A stretch of 32,010 nt of DNA. Origin: Acidimicrobiaceae bacterium (GTDB taxonomy: Bacteria; Actinomycetota; Acidimicrobiia; Acidimicrobiales; Aldehydirespiratoraceae). The position numbers were made by a program, and so were the translations under genes. The stretch covers positions 1 to 32,010 of the forward strand of contig JABIQM010000052.1 of NCBI GenBank assembly GCA_018699415.1. The letters run 5' to 3'. The notes beneath the pieces are model-generated. The model saw only the letters and a program-made list of their open reading frames with translations, ran no database searches and was not told the origin of the DNA. This document shows, one piece after another, positions 26,731 to 32,010 of the stretch (position 1 is the first letter of the stretch; every line of letters starts with the position of its first letter).

Positions 26731-29604
26731 CTACGCGGGGACGCGTGCTACCTCGCCATATGTCTCGAAGTTAATCAGCCTGGCAGCAAGCCGTCTGACG
26801 TCAGCGGGACTGACTTGATCGAGTTCGCGATTGCGGTTGATGGTGGTGATGGCACCGCCGCCGAATCCGCTGACCGCTTCGGCATTCTGCGCAGTGAAGG
26901 TGTAGTTGCTTACAAAGTCGTAATCGGCGCGTAGCACTGCAACTGCCCGGTCGAAGGCACTCTGGCTTGGTCCATTTTCAGTGAGGTCGGTTAGCCCGAC
27001 AAATATGGCTGTACGGATCTCGTCGAGGCGCTCTGGATCACCGTTAATTTGGATGGTGAGATCCATTCGCTCGATTGGGACGGACCAGGGTGTGACGACT
27101 ACGGACCCGCCATAGGAGGCACCAAGGTCCTCACGAGGCGAGTCGATTATCAACGTCTGAATGAGCGTCTCCAAGACCCGACCGGTCATTGCGTCATTGA
27201 GATCCCAGTCGGCTCTCAAATCGAAGTGCCATGCGATCCCACCATTTTCTGCGTCGCCTCGGAGCGGAACTTCGATGGTGACGACTTCGGTGCGCGCTGG
27301 CGCGAGTTGGTTGGTGAAGCTGTCGTCGGGTCCGGGAGGCAGTGTGCCGACGTATGCGGCCGCGAGTTTGCCGACGACATCCGCATCGGCATCGCCGGCA
27401 ATCGAAAGTACGAGATCGTCGACGGTGCCGAACCGGGATACGAATATCTCGAGCAGCGAGTCTGGTGTGGCCGAATCCACTTCGCCCTGTGTTGGCACCC
27501 GACTGTTGAGCTCACGGCGATAGGTCATGTACCGCAGTTCAAGCTCCGCGGCAATAGCGGCATCCGCTGCGAGCTGATCGAGCAGGACTTGACCGCTCGA
27601 GATAGCACTGCGGAATGCGGTCTCGTGGATGCTGGGGGCGGTCATCAGGAGGTGATAGATCTGGAATAGTGTTTCGATGTCATTGGTGTCAGCGTTGCCG
27701 CTCAATCCCTCTCCTTCGCAGAAGATGACCGGGCTGATGCCGATGCTCTTGTCCGAGAGGAACTGATCGAGTTGGGTAGGCGAGTGGGGGCCCACGCCCG
27801 ACCCAATGACGGCATTCGATGCCAGTGCCGCCTCCGCGTACGAGACGTCATCGAGCGCGCTGTAGCCGCCCATTGAGGTAGCTTCGAAAGAGATCGAGCC
27901 GTCGACGATGTCCGTCTGTTGGAACACGACGGTGGCGCCGTTGTCGAACTCCCAGACGTGGGCATCCTGAAGCACTGTGTATGAGTTCGTGGGCTCCGCG
28001 GGTTCGGGGGAATCCATGAGTCGGTCGATCGTTTCGAAGTCGCTGGTAGGAGCACTACCGACCGTGGTCTCGGCAATCTCCAGCAGCTCCGTGATCGTGG
28101 GCAGGGTGGTTGCGTCGGCACCGACTGCGGCCATGATCGGGCCGCCGGTGGCGAGCGACCAGCGCCAGTGGTCCGATAGTTGATTGGAAGTGACCGATTT
28201 AATCACCTCGCGTTCTCGATCGATCCATGCCTGCTCAGGTTCGCCCCAAATACCTGTGAGAAAATGGTTGGTGTACCACCAGGCGTAGTCGGCATCCTGG
28301 GTCGAACCGAGCGATGCCTCCCAGGAATCAATGCCTGCACCGAACTCGGCAACAGCATCGGCGACTTCTTCTTCGGTAAAGCCGAAGTCGGCGGCTCCGC
28401 GTAGAATTGCCAGGTATTGCTTGAGCGTTGCACCGAGGTCGCTGCTTTCCAGATTGCTGCCGTAGTAGCGAAGGCCTCGGTTCAGGGAGAACTCGGCGAG
28501 GTATGGCTCATTGTCTGAGTTCAGCGTTTCATCGAACCAGGCATTGGTGAGACGGCGCGTCAGCATTTTGGCGATCAGGGTCTCCCAAACGATCAGTTTC
28601 GAGCCGCCTACTGTGCCCTGATCCCACGTGGTAAATGGGAAATCGACTGAGAGGTTGTCTGCAACGTTCTCGGGGTGGGTGATGATTTCAGCGACAGGAT
28701 TCGGTGAAATTGCCGGTGTCACCACGGTACGGGTGGGGTGGTCGTCACCACGTGCGGAGATCTCGCTAAACGCGTCGATCAGCTTTTCCTCAAGGACGTC
28801 AACGGGCACATCTCCGACGATGATGACCGCCATGTTGTCGGGGCGATACCAGCGGTCGTAGAAGGCCCGCAGCGGCGCTTCCTCCATGGTGTCGGCCCAC
28901 TCTGCGGTACCGATTGGTGACGAACCCTCGTAGCCGGTGCCGTCGGTGTACAGCTCTATGAAGTCGACGAAGATACGGCCATCAGCAGATTCGGTGCGTT
29001 GCCGAAGTTCGTCTCGGACGACACCGCGCTCGGCCGCGACTTCAGCTGGGTCGATCGTGGCCGCCGATGCCCACTGCGCGAGCACCTGAATAGCGGTATC
29101 GACAGTTGCCTCGTCATCTGTCTGAGCCCAGAGCTCGTAGACGGTTTCGTCGTATGACGTGAACGCGTTGAGTTCGGGGCCGAACTGAATCCCGAGGCTT
29201 TCGAGTGTGTCCTTCAGGTCATTGCCCGGGAAATCATCGGTGCCGTTGAACAACATGTGCTCAAGGAAGTGGGCAACGCCGCTGTCAGCCACCTCCTGTT
29301 GGACTGACCCAGCGTGCACGACGAGCCGTAGTTGGATCGACGAACCAGGGCTGTCGTTGTCGCGAAGGTAGTAGGTGAGTCCGTTGTCCAGCGCGCCGAT
29401 GACGGTATCCGAATCGAAGTCAAGGGGCGTGGGGTCCGGGTTCGGCGCATAGTTGAGCGAGTCATCGTCGTCGCTGGTTGCCTCGTCGGTCGCTTGGCTG
29501 AGGTCATACTCCTCTGCCAACTCTTCAGGTGTCGTTGTTGAACAGGCAGCGGCCAAGACCGCTGTCGTGAGGGTCACAGTGGCCCACCATTGCTTGTTCC
29601 GCAT
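26731..29604 (-). CDS. M16 (pitrilysin/insulinase-like) zinc peptidase, predicted lipoprotein
   Basis: The N-terminus has a hydrophobic signal with a lipobox (LAAAC, Cys21), so the protein is predicted to be exported and lipid-anchored. The inverted zinc motif HFLEH spans residues 112-116, and Glu192 in AAERGVVRDEL is the third ligand. An Asp/Glu-rich linker (residues 30-66) follows the lipid anchor. A second, non-catalytic M16 half fills the C-terminal part, giving 957 residues, like two-domain members such as PqqL-type proteins. It would degrade peptides outside the membrane. The -10-like TAGGGT lies 6 nt before the ATG and includes the TAG stop of the adenosine deaminase gene. The gene itself also ends in TAG. 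Confidence 0.9.
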   Translation of the reverse strand: MRNKQWWATVTLTTAVLAAACSTTTPEELAEEYDLSQATDEATSDDDDSLNYAPNPDPTPLDFDSDTVIGALDNGLTYYLRDNDSPGSSIQLRLVVHAGSVQQEVADSGVAHFLEHMLFNGTDDFPGNDLKDTLESLGIQFGPELNAFTSYDETVYELWAQTDDEATVDTAIQVLAQWASAATIDPAEVAAERGVVRDELRQRTESADGRIFVDFIELYTDGTGYEGSSPIGTAEWADTMEEAPLRAFYDRWYRPDNMAVIIVGDVPVDVLEEKLIDAFSEISARGDDHPTRTVVTPAISPNPVAEIITHPENVADNLSVDFPFTTWDQGTVGGSKLIVWETLIAKMLTRRLTNAWFDETLNSDNEPYLAEFSLNRGLRYYGSNLESSDLGATLKQYLAILRGAADFGFTEEEVADAVAEFGAGIDSWEASLGSTQDADYAWWYTNHFLTGIWGEPEQAWIDREREVIKSVTSNQLSDHWRWSLATGGPIMAAVGADATTLPTITELLEIAETTVGSAPTSDFETIDRLMDSPEPAEPTNSYTVLQDAHVWEFDNGATVVFQQTDIVDGSISFEATSMGGYSALDDVSYAEAALASNAVIGSGVGPHSPTQLDQFLSDKSIGISPVIFCEGEGLSGNADTNDIETLFQIYHLLMTAPSIHETAFRSAISSGQVLLDQLAADAAIAAELELRYMTYRRELNSRVPTQGEVDSATPDSLLEIFVSRFGTVDDLVLSIAGDADADVVGKLAAAYVGTLPPGPDDSFTNQLAPARTEVVTIEVPLRGDAENGGIAWHFDLRADWDLNDAMTGRVLETLIQTLIIDSPREDLGASYGGSVVVTPWSVPIERMDLTIQINGDPERLDEIRTAIFVGLTDLTENGPSQSAFDRAVAVLRADYDFVSNYTFTAQNAEAVSGFGGGAITTINRNRELDQVSPADVRRLAARLINFETYGEVARVPA

Positions 29605-29610
29605 GGTGGA

Positions 29611-29616
29611 ACCCTA
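29611..29616 (-). promoter_or_regulatory. Putative -10 box of a leaderless promoter for the M16 peptidase
   Basis: On the minus strand TAGGGT ends 6 nt before the ATG. Its first three bases are the stop codon of the adenosine deaminase gene. Confidence 0.5.
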
Positions 29617-30732
29617 GATGGGTGGCTCCAACTCTGAGGCTTCGAGGGGTGCGTATCCGGGTTTGATGACTTGTTCGATGAGTTGGAGACGCTCGCGGAA
29701 CGGAAGAAAGCTCGACTTCATGGCGTTGACGGTGAGCCAGCGCAGGCGGTCCCAGCCGTAGCCGAAGGTTTCGCTCAGGGCAGCCATCTCCGACGACATG
29801 GTGACGCCTGACATCAGGCGATTATCGGTGTTTACCGTGACGCGGAATCGGAGCTGGACCAGTTCGTCGATTGGGTGATCGGCCAGCCGCTCCACGACGC
29901 CGGTGTTGACGTTGCTCGTCGGGCAAACTTCCAGTGGGATACGGGCGTCGCGCAGATAATGGGCGAGTCGGCCCAGCGTTCGATCACCATCGGCGTCGCG
30001 ACCCATGTCCTCCATGATCCGGATGCCGTGCCCGAGCCGTTCCGCGCCGCAGAACTGTAGGGCTTTCCAGATGGAACGAGGGCCGTACGCCTCACCGGCG
30101 TGGATCGTGATGTGGAAGTTTTCACGTTGACAGAACTGAAAGGCGACGAGATGGTCGTCGGGTGGAAAACCATCCTCGGGGCCGGCGATGTCGAAGGCCA
30201 CGACACCATGGTCTCGATACCGGACGGCGACTTGGGCAACGTCGAGCCCGTTGTTTTGGTGACGCATGGCCGAGCAGATCACGCGGATGGTGAGATCAGT
30301 GCTGGTGGATCCAGCATCGAATCCAGCGAGTACGGCCTCAATCACAGCATCGAGGCTTAGTCCGCGCTCGGTGTGGAGTTCGGGTGCGAACCGGATCTCG
30401 GCGTAGACGACGCCATCGGCGGCGAGGTCTTCGGCGCACTCTCGGGCTACACGATGGAGAGCGGCCTCAGTCTGCATGACGCCAACGGTGTGGGCGAACG
30501 TCTCGAGATAGAGCGTCAAGTTTTTACGGTTCGCGCCTCGCAACATCCATTGCGATAGCTCGGCCGCGTCTGTTGTCGGAAGATCTCGATAGCCGAGTTC
30601 GTCGGCGAGTTCGATGATCGACGTAGGACGTAGGCCACCATCGAGATGGTCGTGAAGCAGCACCTTCGGGGCTTGGCGGATGCGCTCAAGCGTGGGTGGC
30701 CCAACGGATGGACCCGTGATGCGGGTTTTCAT
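29614..30732 (-). CDS. add: Adenosine deaminase
   Basis: The enzyme deaminates adenosine to inosine with a zinc ion. HDHLDGG supplies two zinc histidines. HAGE carries the third region with its catalytic glutamate, RLGHGI supplies another histidine, and NTDN stands where many homologues have NTDD. Actinobacterial deaminases often read NTDN, so the enzyme is probably active. The start is placed at the ATG at 30732 (372 residues); a TTG at 30738 would overlap the -10 box. The gene is first in the minus-strand run and diverges from the MFS gene across only 32 bp. It ends with TAG. Confidence 0.93.
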   Translation of the reverse strand: MKTRITGPSVGPPTLERIRQAPKVLLHDHLDGGLRPTSIIELADELGYRDLPTTDAAELSQWMLRGANRKNLTLYLETFAHTVGVMQTEAALHRVARECAEDLAADGVVYAEIRFAPELHTERGLSLDAVIEAVLAGFDAGSTSTDLTIRVICSAMRHQNNGLDVAQVAVRYRDHGVVAFDIAGPEDGFPPDDHLVAFQFCQRENFHITIHAGEAYGPRSIWKALQFCGAERLGHGIRIMEDMGRDADGDRTLGRLAHYLRDARIPLEVCPTSNVNTGVVERLADHPIDELVQLRFRVTVNTDNRLMSGVTMSSEMAALSETFGYGWDRLRWLTVNAMKSSFLPFRERLQLIEQVIKPGYAPLEASELEPPI

Positions 30733-30737
30733 ACTCA

Positions 30738-30758
30738 AGGCTAGCCCGAGGGTAGCGT
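30738..30758. promoter_or_regulatory. Back-to-back divergent -10 boxes for adenosine deaminase and MFS genes
   Basis: TAGCCT on the minus strand (30743 to 30738) lies 5 nt before the deaminase ATG. TAGCGT on the plus strand (30753-30758) lies 6 nt before the MFS ATG. Only 9 bp separate the two boxes, so each polymerase would cover the other's start. Confidence 0.5.
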
Positions 30759-30764
30759 GCTCAG

Positions 30765-31943
30765 ATGTCTGCCCGTAGAGGCCTTATCTCAGCGATGATG
30801 ATCGCAGCGATGGTCATGTCGACCTTCAGCCTGTTTGCCATGGCGGTTCTGGCATCGGCAATGATCGACGACTTGGAGATCAGTCGGGCCACCCTTGGGT
30901 TGGTAGGCGCGTTGAATACTGGACTCGGGGCCTTGACTGCTCCAGTAACTGGTCGGCTTGCTGATGTCGTTGGACCGCGCCGCGCCGTTCTCGGCACGAT
31001 GGCTTTCGGATCTGTCGGCATGCTCGTCATGGGCGTGGCGAACAACATCTGGGTCGTTGCGGTGGCGTTGCTGATCGCGGGAATTGCTCAGGGGTGGGGA
31101 AACCCGGCGTGCAACGCGTACATTGCCGCGGCTGTTTCGCCTGGTAAGCGGGGAATCACCATGGGCCTGAAACAGTCGGGTGTGACCTTGGCAATCGTGA
31201 TCTCGGGCTTGGCGCTGCCACCGCTTGAGAACGCCTCGACGTGGCAAGGAGCCTGCCTCGTCGCTGGTCTTGTGTTCGTTTGCCTATCGCTCCTCGCCAC
31301 CCGCATCCTTCCCCACCTTGAGCACCAGGGACGGCCTAATGGTTCAGACGCTTCCACGGTGGACAGGTCGCCGCTTCCCCCGCTTATCCGCCGACTCTCG
31401 ATCTATGCCCTGCTGATGGGAATGGCAAGCGGGGCCATCGGTCGATTTCTGCCGCTTTTCCTCGAAGAAGAGTTGTCGGTTTCTGCCCTATGGGCCGGGC
31501 GAACCATAGCGGTGTCCGGCCTCGTCGGGATGGTGGCGCGAATCGTGGCGGCCTATTTGGCGGAGCGTGGCCGGCCGACTCGAATGCTTGCTCAGTTGGC
31601 GCTGATGGGGGCATGTTCTAGCGTCATGCTGGCATTGTCCACCACTGTGGGCGTGTGGTTGATTGTCCCGATGGTGCTGTTCTATGGCGTGGGGTACACC
31701 GCTTGGAACGCCGTGATCAATCTTGCCGTCGTGATCAGCATGCCGAGCGAAGACGCTGGCCGAGCTTCGGGTCCTGTGATTTTTGGGTTCCTCGGAGGTG
31801 TCACAGTCGTGAGTCCGCTCGCCGGATGGATCGTGGATACCTGGGGCACCTACGGCCCGGTGTGGTGGGGTGGTGTTGTGCTTGCGTCGGCGTCAATATT
31901 TCTTGTGTATCGGCTACCGATGCCGCGATCAGAAGCCTCGTAG
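30765..31943 (+). CDS. Major facilitator superfamily transporter
   Basis: The 392-residue protein has about 12 hydrophobic segments, beginning near residue 10. After the second segment is GRLADVVGPRRAVLG, the MFS loop 2-3 signature. The central loop is around residues 190-205 (HLEHQGRPNGSDAST) and a second six-helix half follows. The substrate cannot be inferred; being divergent from adenosine deaminase, a nucleoside is possible but unsupported. The start ATG lacks a ribosome-binding site. The gene ends with TAG, and its last 15 nt overlap the convergent gene at the right edge. Confidence 0.88.
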   Translation: MSARRGLISAMMIAAMVMSTFSLFAMAVLASAMIDDLEISRATLGLVGALNTGLGALTAPVTGRLADVVGPRRAVLGTMAFGSVGMLVMGVANNIWVVAVALLIAGIAQGWGNPACNAYIAAAVSPGKRGITMGLKQSGVTLAIVISGLALPPLENASTWQGACLVAGLVFVCLSLLATRILPHLEHQGRPNGSDASTVDRSPLPPLIRRLSIYALLMGMASGAIGRFLPLFLEEELSVSALWAGRTIAVSGLVGMVARIVAAYLAERGRPTRMLAQLALMGACSSVMLALSTTVGVWLIVPMVLFYGVGYTAWNAVINLAVVISMPSEDAGRASGPVIFGFLGGVTVVSPLAGWIVDTWGTYGPVWWGGVVLASASIFLVYRLPMPRSEAS

Positions 31944-32010
31944 GGGCATCTCTGGTCGACGTTGGAGCCAGTTGTTGGCCAAGTACTCGGCCTCACCGTC
32001 GATCACATGC
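31929..32010 (-). CDS. C-terminal fragment of a convergent gene (partial)
   Basis: On the minus strand the frame is open from the right edge to a TGA at 31929-31931. It encodes VIDGEAEYLANNWLQRRPEM followed by PLRGF. The residue mix looks protein-like, and no stop occurs before the window ends. It overlaps the MFS 3' end by 15 nt. The family cannot be determined from 26 codons. Confidence 0.5.
   Translation of the reverse strand, partial: HVIDGEAEYLANNWLQRRPEMPLRGF

Overview
The window is a gene-dense, GC-rich bacterial chromosome segment that I read as Actinomycetota, possibly Acidimicrobiia (the class is an inference). The reasons are the order frr-cdsA-dxr-site-2 protease-ispG followed by rimP-nusA-ylxR-infB, the frequent GTG/TTG starts, and many apparently leaderless genes. 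I saw no tRNA, rRNA, CRISPR array, insertion sequence or prophage.

Left part (1-17693, all + strand): the end of an alpha/beta-hydrolase gene, then a housekeeping block. It holds translation genes rpsB and tsf, then pyrH (UMP kinase), frr (ribosome recycling) and cdsA (CDP-diacylglycerol synthesis). Next come the MEP isoprenoid genes dxr and ispG with a site-2 protease between them, and a small two-helix membrane protein. A leader with a strong hairpin precedes the transcription/translation operon rimP-nusA-ylxR-infB-ylxP-rbfA-truB-ribF. Several joins in this block overlap by 1-17 nt.

Middle (17790-24469): a metallophosphoesterase and an M1 aminopeptidase on the minus strand. On the plus strand are a small acidic ORF, a PfkB-family kinase, a gene split by two in-frame amber codons, and a dienoyl-CoA-isomerase-like crotonase. 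Right part (24533-32010): a minus-strand run of adenosine deaminase, M16 lipoprotein peptidase, uracil phosphoribosyltransferase, 2-hydroxyacid dehydrogenase and an unknown protein. A divergent MFS transporter follows, and the tail of a further minus-strand gene runs off the right edge. Adenosine deaminase, upp and the kinase suggest a nucleoside-salvage theme.

The two most unusual signals are these. (1) The locus 22981-23612 has a possible leaderless promoter, two coupled mini-ORFs, and a gene with a strong ribosome-binding site. That gene stays in one frame over 180 codons but carries two TAG codons and no other interruption. (2) A hexamer of the form TANNNT lies 5-7 nt before the start codon of many genes that lack a Shine-Dalgarno sequence, which points to leaderless transcription. 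Neither proves a new system, and ordinary explanations (pseudogene, assembly error) are given for each.
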